Below, piece after piece: positions 1 to 7,543 of a stretch of 64,000 nt of DNA. The translations under genes were made by a program, and so were the position numbers. The DNA lies in NCBI GenBank assembly GCA_902604695.1, contig CACKZT010000001.1, positions 1 to 64,000 on the forward strand, read 5' to 3'. The DNA is from an uncultured Pelagibacteraceae bacterium. Its GTDB lineage: Bacteria; Pseudomonadota; Alphaproteobacteria; Pelagibacterales; Pelagibacteraceae. The stretch's first letter is position 1, and every line of letters begins with the position of its first letter. The notes under the pieces were generated by a model. That model was not told the origin of the DNA. It was given only the letters and a program-made list of their open reading frames with translations, and ran no database searches.

Positions 1-389
1 TGCTTTTGATTTTCAACTAAATTTTTACACAATGAACTATATCTTTTGGTTAAAGAAGAAAAATCTTTTTTCGCATTCTTTGTAAATACTTCAACCTTTT
101 TTTTTGTATTTTGTGCCATTACTTTTGAGGGCAAACCTAGAACTTCTCCTAAATCATAGTTATATTTAAGAGTAATGTCGGCACTTTTCTCCAAACCTTT
201 AATTATATAATCTTCTTTTTTAGCTTTTTTAAAGCTTTCTGCAGTGACTTTATAAAAACTGTAACAGTTTATATAATCTTTTTGAATATTTTCTATTATG
301 AACTTTGCAACTTTTTCTTCTTTCGTTTTTTCTACTGAATATAAGTTGAAAGGATAAAGTATCAAAAATAAAAATAATATTTTTCTCAT
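1..389 (-). CDS. small secreted protein, C-terminus cut by window edge
   Basis: An open frame reads from an ATG at 389 on the minus strand to the window edge with no stop, giving at least 129 residues. It begins MRKILFLFLILYPFNLYSVE, a clear signal peptide with likely cleavage after LYS. The mature part is Lys/Glu-rich, probably helical, and has two cysteines (in YINCYSF and SSLCKNL) that could form a periplasmic disulfide. Its ATG overlaps the TAA of the upstream gene by one base, so the two are probably translationally coupled. I do not recognise a family; periplasmic location is inferred from the signal peptide only. Confidence 0.7.
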   Translation of the reverse strand, partial: MRKILFLFLILYPFNLYSVEKTKEEKVAKFIIENIQKDYINCYSFYKVTAESFKKAKKEDYIIKGLEKSADITLKYNYDLGEVLGLPSKVMAQNTKKKVEVFTKNAKKDFSSLTKRYSSLCKNLVENQK

Positions 390-802
390 TAGCTTTCTTT
401 TTTAAAATTTATCACATTCTCACATTTTGAGATTAAACTTACACCTTCCGTATTGTTCAAAACGGTTTTTATTTTAATACTTCTTTCATTTTTATTAAAA
501 ATCATTTGAGTATAAAAAGCTGGATAACCTGATATCTCTGTTACAATTAGATTATTTTGCTCCATGATCTGTTTATTTGTTATATTTTCCTTTTTTGTTG
601 TAATATCATTTAATCTTAATTTTCGATAACTTTCATCATCATATATAAATTTTCTAGTCATTGTCCCTTCATTAAGATTTAAAGTATAATCATTCTTTTC
701 GTAAGAATAATCGTTACTTTTACAATTTTCAAATATAACGATATTTGCAAACGAGTTGGAAATTAATAATTGAAATAATATAACTAATAAAATTTTTCTC
801 AT
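389..802 (-). CDS. hypothetical secreted protein (137 aa)
   Basis: A 137-residue protein with an N-terminal signal peptide (MRKILLVILFQLLISNSFA, likely cleaved after SFA). The mature protein has two cysteines, one near the N-terminus (FENCKSND) and one near the C-terminus (ISKCENVI), which may pair in the periplasm. The rest looks beta-rich with alternating polar and hydrophobic residues. It overlaps the next gene by one base (TAATG) and both start MRKIL, but I see no further similarity between them, so this looks like a two-gene operon rather than a duplication. Function unknown. Confidence 0.65.
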   Translation of the reverse strand: MRKILLVILFQLLISNSFANIVIFENCKSNDYSYEKNDYTLNLNEGTMTRKFIYDDESYRKLRLNDITTKKENITNKQIMEQNNLIVTEISGYPAFYTQMIFNKNERSIKIKTVLNNTEGVSLISKCENVINFKKES

Positions 803-1007
803 AATTTGCTATCAGATTTTAAACAATTAGAGCAATTTATTTATAAATTATGTCAAATACAAACTATAAAACTATCGCAGCTTAATCAAAATTTATAAAA
901 TTTTTAAATTAATTCAATTTAGAGGAGAGATTAACTTCTTACTAAGCCCAACTTACAATGATTATAACTGTATTGACTAAAGTAGATTTATCAATTTAAA
1001 TAATATT

Positions 1008-1436
1008 ATGCCTGGAAAACTTGTTAGCAAGATTTCTAAGAGGAAATGTTTTACTTTAAAAGCAGAAGATACAATTAAGACTGCTAGCTCTAAACTTCAT
1101 GAAAACCATGTTGGTTGTATGCCAATTTTAGACCAAAATCAAAATGTTATAGGAATAATATCTGAAAGGGATCTTTCTCAATTAATTCACTCAGAAAAAT
1201 TTAATATAAATTTGACTATTGATAAAATAATGTCAAAAAATTTAATTACATGTGACTTAAATACTTCAGTTACTGAGTTGATGGAATTAATGACAGATAA
1301 AAAAATAAGACATGTTTTAGTAATGGAAGACAAAAAACTTTTAGGAGTTGTTTCTATAGGAGATGTAGTAAACCATTTGATAAATAAATATAAAGAAGAA
1401 AATAAAAACTTAAGAGATTATATAAATAGCTATTAA
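1008..1436 (+). CDS. CBS-pair domain protein
   Basis: 142 residues made almost entirely of two CBS domains, roughly residues 8-65 and 72-132. The hallmark ends of each repeat are visible: GIISERDLSQLI closing the first and GVVSIGDVVNHLI closing the second, each preceded by a PIL or VLV strand. Stand-alone CBS pairs usually bind adenosyl ligands (AMP, ATP, SAM) and act as energy or cofactor sensors; the ligand here cannot be read from sequence. The stop overlaps the ATG of a 39-residue membrane peptide (TAATG), suggesting co-translation. The 205 bases upstream contain no other gene. Confidence 0.85.
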   Translation: MPGKLVSKISKRKCFTLKAEDTIKTASSKLHENHVGCMPILDQNQNVIGIISERDLSQLIHSEKFNINLTIDKIMSKNLITCDLNTSVTELMELMTDKKIRHVLVMEDKKLLGVVSIGDVVNHLINKYKEENKNLRDYINSY

Positions 1437-1555
1437 TGATCGAGTATTTAAAAAAAAATAAAAAAATTGTTCTCATAATTCTTGTCATTGCTTTTATTGA
1501 ACTAAGTGGACATGGAATATTAGCTTCATTGTCTCGCTTATTAAGAGTAATTTAG
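1436..1555 (+). CDS. 39-residue single-span membrane peptide
   Basis: A short frame starts at the ATG overlapping the stop of the CBS-domain gene and ends with TAG at 1553-1555. The peptide begins MIEYLKKNKK, followed by a hydrophobic run IVLIILVIAFIEL that can span the membrane, and ends with a basic tail (SLSRLLRVI). Lysines before the helix suggest an N-in orientation. The TAATG overlap and the use of nearly all the gap before the next gene support a real gene. No family recognised; it could be a membrane partner of the CBS protein. Confidence 0.5.
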   Translation: MIEYLKKNKKIVLIILVIAFIELSGHGILASLSRLLRVI

Positions 1556-1559
1556 TTAA

Positions 1560-2249
1560 TTAGTATTTTTTCATTGAAGCTTCAGCTAAAATCAAATTTG
1601 GATCAAGAAAGGTTTTAGACCTTTTAATTTTTTGAAATGATTTAAAAGCAAATATTGCTATGGGAAGCTCTGTACAGCCTAAAATTATTTTTTTGCATTT
1701 CATTTTGATCAAAAAGTTTACAGCTGGTTTTATTATTTTAGCCGCGTTCTTAATTTTACCCATTTTTACAAGTTCAATTGCTTTATTAACATTTTTTAAT
1801 TGAATAGATTCTGAGGGATAGATTATTTTAAATTTATCATCAAAAAAATGATTATAAATTCCTGTTTTAATTGTTCCTTCAGTGGCTAGCAATCCGATTT
1901 TTGAATTTTTTTTACATTTTTTTTTAGCATGAACAAAAACTTCTTTTGGCATACTAATTATAGGAATATTAATTTTTTTTTGTAAATCATTATACCAATA
2001 ATGAGCTGTATTACATGGGATGACAATAAATTTACATTTACTTCTCTCTAAAAATTTACAACCATTTAAAAGACTTTTTAAAACTTTGTTATATTTGTGA
2101 AGATTTTCTGGTCGACCGGGAATATTAGATTTATTGTAAAGAAGAAACAAAGGATACTTTTGATCTACTTTTCCTTTATTTAATTTTGCTAACTTATTAC
2201 AGAAATCAAGACCAGCTTGAGTGCCCATACCACCAAGTATTCCTATCAT
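1560..2249 (-). CDS. aspartate/glutamate racemase family protein
   Basis: 229 residues with the Asp/Glu racemase fold. The N-terminal MIGILGGMGTQAGLDF is the typical glycine-rich opening of the aspartate racemase branch. The two catalytic cysteines are visible in VIPCNTAHYW (about residue 79) and GCTELP (about residue 192), with the expected spacing. The family interconverts L- and D-aspartate, glutamate or related amino acids without cofactor in the cytoplasm. It lies just downstream of tauC on the same strand (17 bp gap) and may be read through from that operon, but no direct link with taurine is evident. Exact substrate unknown. Confidence 0.85.
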   Translation of the reverse strand: MIGILGGMGTQAGLDFCNKLAKLNKGKVDQKYPLFLLYNKSNIPGRPENLHKYNKVLKSLLNGCKFLERSKCKFIVIPCNTAHYWYNDLQKKINIPIISMPKEVFVHAKKKCKKNSKIGLLATEGTIKTGIYNHFFDDKFKIIYPSESIQLKNVNKAIELVKMGKIKNAAKIIKPAVNFLIKMKCKKIILGCTELPIAIFAFKSFQKIKRSKTFLDPNLILAEASMKKY

Positions 2250-2266
2250 AACATAAAAGTGCTACT

Positions 2267-4177
2267 TTATCCTTTTCCTCTCCATGGAATTGTTTTGTCA
2301 ATTATCTTTCTTATAGTGATATCAAAAACTAATCCAAGCATTCCCATAATGAATATTGTTATCCAGATTACTTCATATTGAAAATATTTTTTCGCGACAT
2401 TTTCGACAAAACCCACTCCAGTAGTACCTGCTAAAAACTCTGCAGCTACTAATGTTCCCCAGCACATCCCAGTTGCTACTCTAATTCCTGTAAGTATTTC
2501 GGGAAGTGAATTAGGAAATATAACATGTCTTAAAATTTGCCATTTAGATGCACCAAGAGAATGAGCTGCATGAATTTTAGATAATTGTGTTCCTGAAGCG
2601 CCAGCTCTAGCTGAAATTATCATAATAGATAATGACACCATAAATAATAAAAATACTTTACCAAGATTATCTATACCTAAAACAGATATTACAAGTGGTG
2701 CCCAAGCTAATGGAGGTACTGGTCTATATAATTCAATTAAAGGATCAAAAAAACCTTTAGCAAATCTATTAAGACCCATATAAAGACCTAAAGGAACACC
2801 AACTATAATTCCAGCAACTAACCCAAGAAAAACTCTTAAGAAAGAGTCCCAAATATGACCGGTTGGAACTGGTATTTTAAACAATGTAAATTCACCAGTT
2901 ACAAAACTTAAAACTCTACTCTTAAAGTTTGATTTTATTTCTCCTTTTTCATTATGTACTGGATATTCACCGGGTAAAATATCTGCTATCCAATCAGGTA
3001 AAAGAAAACCAACTATTTTACTTACATCCATCATTTTGTACCAAATTAATGGAATTTGTTTAAAGCCTATGTCAGGGTTTAGCATTAAAGCAAACTTGTT
3101 AACCGTGTCAGAGGGCTTTGGCAGCCATCTACCAGAACCTTGTTCAGAACAACTTGGTCCGCTAGATATAATAGTCCCTGAGGGGAATAAAAAAACATCA
3201 ATCCATCTCAAACCACCCTGTTCTTTTTTAAGAACTTCATCAAAGTTTTCTATAGAAGCTTGCATTTCTATTAATGTACTAGGAGGAAATATACTCGCAT
3301 ATTCAATTCTTCTAGCAATTTTAAGAATATCTTTTGCAAAAGATGAGGAAATTTCTTCGGAAGAGCTTAATCCTGATCTAAAATCTTTTATATCTTTTTT
3401 AAGATTTTCTAATTTTGAAGAATACTGCTCATTGTGATTTCGAAGCTCAAAGAATTCATCACTAATTAATGTCAATTCTTTTGCAGCAGTTTGAAATTTT
3501 AATCCTCTTTTTGTCTTTGGTATCGACGGAATCTCAACAGTGTTTTCTATAGAAGTACTAGAGGCACTCCACGTGCCTTCTTCTTTCGATGCATTTATTC
3601 TTTTTATTTCATCCTCTGTGCTTTCATTTGGATAATCATTTTTTGCAAAATTTTTTGTTAAATCATCTATTTTTTGAGTTATTATTATAATTTGTTCTCT
3701 TGTTTTGTTATTCAACAGTTTTTCACTTGTAAGGAGAGGAATTGTACTCTTTGTTTTTGTGACGAAATCAATCAATATACTTTTATTTTTATCATTAACT
3801 TTACTAGATTCTTCTATCTCTAAAATTATACTATTTAAATTTTCTGTTTCAGTTTCGATAACTGATGTACTTTTAAGTTGACGCTCATGAATAGGAAAAA
3901 GATATTTAAGTGAAAGAAGAGACTCATTTACTTTTCCAACTTGACAAAGTTCATTAGCTGATCTTGGAAAAAATGATTTAGCTATATCCCATGAGTAATA
4001 AAGCCAAACTAGTAGTAAAAAACTGCTACCAACAATTACCCAATGAATACCACCTTTTGCTCTCTCAGGATTTCCAAAAACAGCATCTACTTTTTCTGTT
4101 TTGATTAGTTTTCTTCCATATAAAATAGATCCAATAATAGCGAAGAAGAATAGAAATGTTAGAAATGCTGTAATCAT
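2267..4177 (-). CDS. tauC: taurine-type ABC transporter permease with large N-terminal extension
   Basis: 636 residues, more than twice the usual TauC/SsuC length (about 250-280). Residues about 440-625 form the standard transmembrane domain, with the EAA loop at about 536-560 (HAAHSLGASKWQILRHVIFP) that docks on the ATPase. Residues 1-435 are extra: membrane spans at about 2-20 and 45-65, then a long charged helical, probably coiled-coil region (about 85-320), then a Gly/Pro/Cys-containing segment with PSCSEQGSGRWLPKP. By topology the coiled coil would lie in the periplasm. The gene follows tauB directly (stop/start adjacent) in tauABC. Taurine is the best guess from the neighbouring aminotransferase and alanine dehydrogenase; other sulfonates are possible. 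Confidence 0.85.
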   Translation of the reverse strand: MITAFLTFLFFFAIIGSILYGRKLIKTEKVDAVFGNPERAKGGIHWVIVGSSFLLLVWLYYSWDIAKSFFPRSANELCQVGKVNESLLSLKYLFPIHERQLKSTSVIETETENLNSIILEIEESSKVNDKNKSILIDFVTKTKSTIPLLTSEKLLNNKTREQIIIITQKIDDLTKNFAKNDYPNESTEDEIKRINASKEEGTWSASSTSIENTVEIPSIPKTKRGLKFQTAAKELTLISDEFFELRNHNEQYSSKLENLKKDIKDFRSGLSSSEEISSSFAKDILKIARRIEYASIFPPSTLIEMQASIENFDEVLKKEQGGLRWIDVFLFPSGTIISSGPSCSEQGSGRWLPKPSDTVNKFALMLNPDIGFKQIPLIWYKMMDVSKIVGFLLPDWIADILPGEYPVHNEKGEIKSNFKSRVLSFVTGEFTLFKIPVPTGHIWDSFLRVFLGLVAGIIVGVPLGLYMGLNRFAKGFFDPLIELYRPVPPLAWAPLVISVLGIDNLGKVFLLFMVSLSIMIISARAGASGTQLSKIHAAHSLGASKWQILRHVIFPNSLPEILTGIRVATGMCWGTLVAAEFLAGTTGVGFVENVAKKYFQYEVIWITIFIMGMLGLVFDITIRKIIDKTIPWRGKG

Positions 4178-4975
4178 TTAAACATCTTTTCCCATAATTT
4201 CTTCTTCCATATCCCAAATCATCGAGAGTATTTCTTCTCTTTTAGACACAAATTCTTTATTATTCTTGATTACTCTTAAATCTTCTTTAAGTCCCATAGA
4301 AGCAAAAGGTAATTTATATTCTTTGTGAATTCTTCCTGGTCTAGGTGCCATCACATAAACTTTTTCTCCTAATAGCAGGGCCTCTTCAACAGAATGAGTT
4401 ATAAGAATAATTGTTTTTCCAGTTTCTTTCCAAATTTTTAGCACTAAGGATTGCATCTTTTCTCTAGTTAATGCATCTAGAGCTCCTAATGGTTCATCCA
4501 TTAATATTAAATCAGGATCATTTATTAAACATCTAGCTAACGCAACTCTTTGCTGCATACCGCCTGATAATTGATAAGTGGGAGTATTACCAAAACCTTG
4601 TAACCCAACTATATCTAACCACTCATCTACTTTTTTTTGAGTTTCAATGGAATCTTTATCTTTCATTCTTAATCCAAAATTTACATTCTCAGCAACAGTT
4701 AACCACTCAAATAGAGCTCCTTGTTGAAATACCATTCCTCTATCTACTCCTGGACCATTAATTTCCTTATCTCCAAGAATAATAGTTCCAGAAGTTGGTC
4801 GAATAAATCCAGCGGTAATATTTAGTAAAGTTGTTTTTCCACAACCTGATGGACCTAGAACTGTAAGAAGTTCACCTTTTTTTATTGTAAAATTTAAATC
4901 TTTTAGAGCATGGACTGTTTCTCCTTTTGGAGTTTTAAAAATCATATTTAAATTTTTTGAAACTAGATTGCTCAT
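4178..4975 (-). CDS. tauB: taurine-type ABC transporter ATP-binding protein
   Basis: 265 residues with all ABC ATPase motifs: Walker A GPSGCGKTT (41-49), Q-loop in MVFQQGALFEWLTV, signature LSGGMQQR (136-143), Walker B LILMDEP (157-163) and the H-loop ITHSVEEAL. The sequence is of the NitT/SsuB/TauB type, with the family-typical VMAPRPGRIHKEY near the C-terminus. It couples ATP hydrolysis to uptake through the TauC-like permease encoded immediately downstream. A hairpin with a T-tract separates it from the binding-protein gene upstream, so it is probably expressed at a lower level than tauA. Confidence 0.92.
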   Translation of the reverse strand: MSNLVSKNLNMIFKTPKGETVHALKDLNFTIKKGELLTVLGPSGCGKTTLLNITAGFIRPTSGTIILGDKEINGPGVDRGMVFQQGALFEWLTVAENVNFGLRMKDKDSIETQKKVDEWLDIVGLQGFGNTPTYQLSGGMQQRVALARCLINDPDLILMDEPLGALDALTREKMQSLVLKIWKETGKTIILITHSVEEALLLGEKVYVMAPRPGRIHKEYKLPFASMGLKEDLRVIKNNKEFVSKREEILSMIWDMEEEIMGKDV

Positions 4976-5000
4976 AAAATGACTATATTAAATATTTTTT

Positions 5001-5038
5001 AAAAAAAATAGGCACCAATTAACTTAACTGGTGCCTAT
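5001..5038 (-). terminator. hairpin plus T-tract between tauA and tauB (partial terminator)
   Basis: Arms 5008-5017 and 5029-5038 (ATAGGCACCA and its exact complement, 10 bp) enclose an 11-base loop. Read on the minus strand the stem is followed at once by a run of T (complement of 5001-5007). It lies between the tauA stop and the tauB start in the same operon. This is the classical layout of an attenuating terminator that gives more binding protein than transporter, and it also shields the tauA mRNA 3' end. Confidence 0.85.
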
Positions 5039-5055
5039 AATTTCATTATCAAGAA

Positions 5056-5994
5056 CTACGGTAAAAACTTAGTAGTTACAGTACCTCTTGGAGTATCAAA
5101 TCCTTTCAAGAATTTTGCAAGATTTCCACTCTTCATAGATTTTTTAGTTTCTTTTGGTGTTAAGAATTTAAAACCACTTAAAGTATCATTCATGTCAGCA
5201 ACTTTCATTTCTGACTCTTTTGACATAGCTTTTAAATCACTTTTACCATTTCTAAATCTTTCGTTAGCTTCGTGTGATAATTCCACGAAAGATTTCACCA
5301 TTCCTGGATTTTCTTTCATGAATTTATTTGTAACAGAAACGATATCTATACCCATAATACCACCAGCACGAGCTTCATCTACAGTTAGAAGTCTTGAACC
5401 TACAGTTGTAGCAGATTTGATAGAATTACCTCCAAATAAACAAGCCATCACAACATCGCCACTTACAAGCGCAGCAGCTCCTTCTTCAGGATCCATCGCA
5501 ATGATTTCCATTTTTTTTCTATCCGCACCAACTATTTTCATACTTTCTGTAAATACGTATTCAGCCATAGTTCCTAAAGGAACTGCAACTTTTTTACCTT
5601 CAAGTTCAGAAGCATTAGCTTTTGTGATACCAGATTTTTTAGAAGTTACACAAGTTGTTCCTCCCATACCGTACTCCATAGCTACGTCAACTAAGCTTAT
5701 AGGTGCTTTAGCTTTTACAGCATTTATATAAGGCATTAATCCTTGTGAGTAAGAGATATCAATATCTCCAGCTAACATAGCATCAGTCATTGCTACTCCG
5801 TTAGTGAAATTAGTCCACTTTACAGGAACACCAAGTGCTTTTGCATACGCTTTTTTATTCATGTCCTCAAGATTTGGAGATGGCCATTCTAAAAAGTACG
5901 CAACTCTTACTTCTTTTGCTGCTGCATTAGCTACAGAAGCGTGTAGAGTGAACGCAAATAAAATCCCAAGAACTGTACTTATTATTTTTTTCAT
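5056..5994 (-). CDS. tauA: taurine-type ABC transporter substrate-binding protein
   Basis: 312 residues with a signal peptide (MKKIISTVLGILFAFTLHASVANA, cleavage near ANA-AA). The mature protein reads EVRVAYFLEWPSPN and contains GGTTCVTSKKSG and EGKKVAVPLGT, as in NMT1/TauA-type periplasmic binding proteins. It would deliver substrate to TauBC. A good Shine-Dalgarno (AGAGGAAAA) precedes the ATG, and codon use is less AT-extreme than neighbours, both consistent with high expression. Taurine specificity is inferred from the divergent aminotransferase and alanine dehydrogenase genes. The 202 bases to the divergent aminotransferase gene hold the promoters of both operons. Confidence 0.88.
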   Translation of the reverse strand: MKKIISTVLGILFAFTLHASVANAAAKEVRVAYFLEWPSPNLEDMNKKAYAKALGVPVKWTNFTNGVAMTDAMLAGDIDISYSQGLMPYINAVKAKAPISLVDVAMEYGMGGTTCVTSKKSGITKANASELEGKKVAVPLGTMAEYVFTESMKIVGADRKKMEIIAMDPEEGAAALVSGDVVMACLFGGNSIKSATTVGSRLLTVDEARAGGIMGIDIVSVTNKFMKENPGMVKSFVELSHEANERFRNGKSDLKAMSKESEMKVADMNDTLSGFKFLTPKETKKSMKSGNLAKFLKGFDTPRGTVTTKFLP

Positions 5995-6143
5995 ATTTTC
6001 CTCTATATAGTTTGTTAATTAAATAGATTTAAAATGAATTTTAAGGACAAGTAAACAATAACCATCAATTTTTTGTTATGCTTATTATTGTCAATCAGCA
6101 GTCTTTTTTACATTAACACGTTCTTTTTGAGTTCAATTTACGG

Positions 6144-6153
6144 TTGTATACGA
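6144..6153. promoter_or_regulatory. GTATAC-centred palindrome, possible operator of the taurine locus
   Basis: TTGTATACGA is a near-perfect inverted repeat (TNGTATACNA) lying just upstream of the proposed promoter of the aminotransferase gene in the divergent tauA/aminotransferase spacer. GntR/FCD-type regulators commonly use TTGTATACAA-like sites, so it could be an operator. No regulator gene lies beside it, and one short palindrome in AT-rich DNA may be chance. Confidence 0.25.
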
Positions 6154-6159
6154 TATTTC

Positions 6160-6189
6160 TTGTTTTAATTTTGCAATTGTCTATATAAT
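6160..6189 (+). promoter_or_regulatory. candidate promoter of the aminotransferase-ald operon (leaderless)
   Basis: A -35-like TTGTTT (6160-6165) and a consensus -10 TATAAT (6184-6189) are separated by 18 bases. The ATG follows at 6197, only seven bases after the -10, so transcription would start at or next to the start codon and the mRNA would be leaderless. No Shine-Dalgarno is present, which fits. Confidence 0.4.
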
Positions 6190-6196
6190 TCTAATT

Positions 6197-7543
6197 ATGA
6201 GTTCCAATAGAACAAATATACCCAATTCTTTAAATGAGCATTGGATGCCTTTTACAGACAATAAAAATTTTAAAAAAAATCCAAGATTAATTACTGATGC
6301 TAAAGGAGTTTATTTAACTAATCACGAAGGAAAAAAAATGATTGATGCAAGTTCAGGACTTTTTTGTAATCCTTTGGGCCATGGAAGAAAAGAAATTACT
6401 GAGGCAGTTTCTAAACAACTTGATAAATTAGATTATTGCCAACCTTTTAATCAAGGATATGGTGGTTCATTTGAATTAGCTACTAGAATAGCTAAAAAAA
6501 CTCCTGAAGGAATTAATAGAATTTTTTATACAATTTGTGGATCTACAGCAGTTGAGACTGCAATTAAAATTTCTATTGCTTATCATAGGGCAAAAGGTGA
6601 CTCAAAAAGATTTAGATTTGTTGGTCGTGAAAGAGGCTATCATGGAATGAATATCGGAGCGACTACTGTAGGAGGTATGATTAATAACGTAAAAACATTT
6701 GCCAGTGTTTTAATGCCTGGAGTTCAGCACATGAGACACACACATTTACCTGAGCATAAATTTGTAAAAGGGCAGCCAGAAACAGGTTCTGAAATGGCTG
6801 AAGATTTAGAGAGAATAGCAATGAATTTTGGGGGCGAGAATATAGCGGCATGTATAGTAGAACCTATAGCAGGATCAACTGGGACTTTAGTACCTCCAAA
6901 AGGTTACTTAAAACGTTTGAGGGAAATTTGCGACAAACATGGTATTCTTTTAATCTTTGACGAAGTGATAACAGGTTGGGGTAGAACAGGTTCAGCATTC
7001 GGAGCTCAAGAATTTGGTGTAACTCCTGACATAATGACAATGGCAAAAGCAACAACTAATGGAGTTGTTCCGATGGGAGTGGTTGCAGTAAAAGAAGAAA
7101 TATATGATGCTGTTTTAGAGCAAAAAAATTCCAATCCAGAAGGAACACCAGAACTATTTCATGGTTATACTTATTCTGGTATACCAGTAGCTGTAGCTGC
7201 AGCTTTAGCAGTTCAAGATATTTTTGAAAAGGAAGATATTTTTAAAAGAGCAAAAGAGATGTCACCATATTTTCAAGATGGTCTTCATACATTAAAGGAT
7301 CTTAAAGAAGTGGTAAGCATTAGAGGATATGGAATGATGGGCGGTATAGAAATGAAAATGAAAGACAAACCAGGAAAGTCAGGTTTTCAAACATTTAAAC
7401 ATTGTTATGATGCAGGAGTAAATTTCAAAAATACTGGTGATACGTTAATTATTGCTCCTCAATTTATATGTGAAAAAAAACATATAGATGAAATGATCGA
7501 AAAATTAAGAACAGGCATATCTAATTACACTAAAAATTCATAA
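6197..7543 (+). CDS. tpa: omega-amino-acid/taurine:pyruvate aminotransferase (class III)
   Basis: 448 residues, class III PLP aminotransferase. The PLP lysine is K284 in MAKATTNG, preceded by the cofactor aspartate in LLIFDEVITGWGR (D255). The N-terminal NEHWMPFTDNKNFKKNPR is typical of omega-amino-acid:pyruvate (beta-alanine:pyruvate) transaminases. Next to tauABC and directly before alanine dehydrogenase, the likely reaction is taurine + pyruvate to sulfoacetaldehyde + alanine; other omega-amines such as beta-alanine are equally compatible with the sequence. The ald ATG follows the stop without a gap. Sulfoacetaldehyde acetyltransferase (xsc), needed to release sulfite, is not in this window. 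Confidence 0.85.
   Translation: MSSNRTNIPNSLNEHWMPFTDNKNFKKNPRLITDAKGVYLTNHEGKKMIDASSGLFCNPLGHGRKEITEAVSKQLDKLDYCQPFNQGYGGSFELATRIAKKTPEGINRIFYTICGSTAVETAIKISIAYHRAKGDSKRFRFVGRERGYHGMNIGATTVGGMINNVKTFASVLMPGVQHMRHTHLPEHKFVKGQPETGSEMAEDLERIAMNFGGENIAACIVEPIAGSTGTLVPPKGYLKRLREICDKHGILLIFDEVITGWGRTGSAFGAQEFGVTPDIMTMAKATTNGVVPMGVVAVKEEIYDAVLEQKNSNPEGTPELFHGYTYSGIPVAVAAALAVQDIFEKEDIFKRAKEMSPYFQDGLHTLKDLKEVVSIRGYGMMGGIEMKMKDKPGKSGFQTFKHCYDAGVNFKNTGDTLIIAPQFICEKKHIDEMIEKLRTGISNYTKNS

Noticed and set aside
5192-5731. 179-codon open frame on the plus strand
   Set aside because: Lies wholly antisense to tauA, whose signal peptide, motifs and ribosome site are clear; the translation has no recognisable domain.
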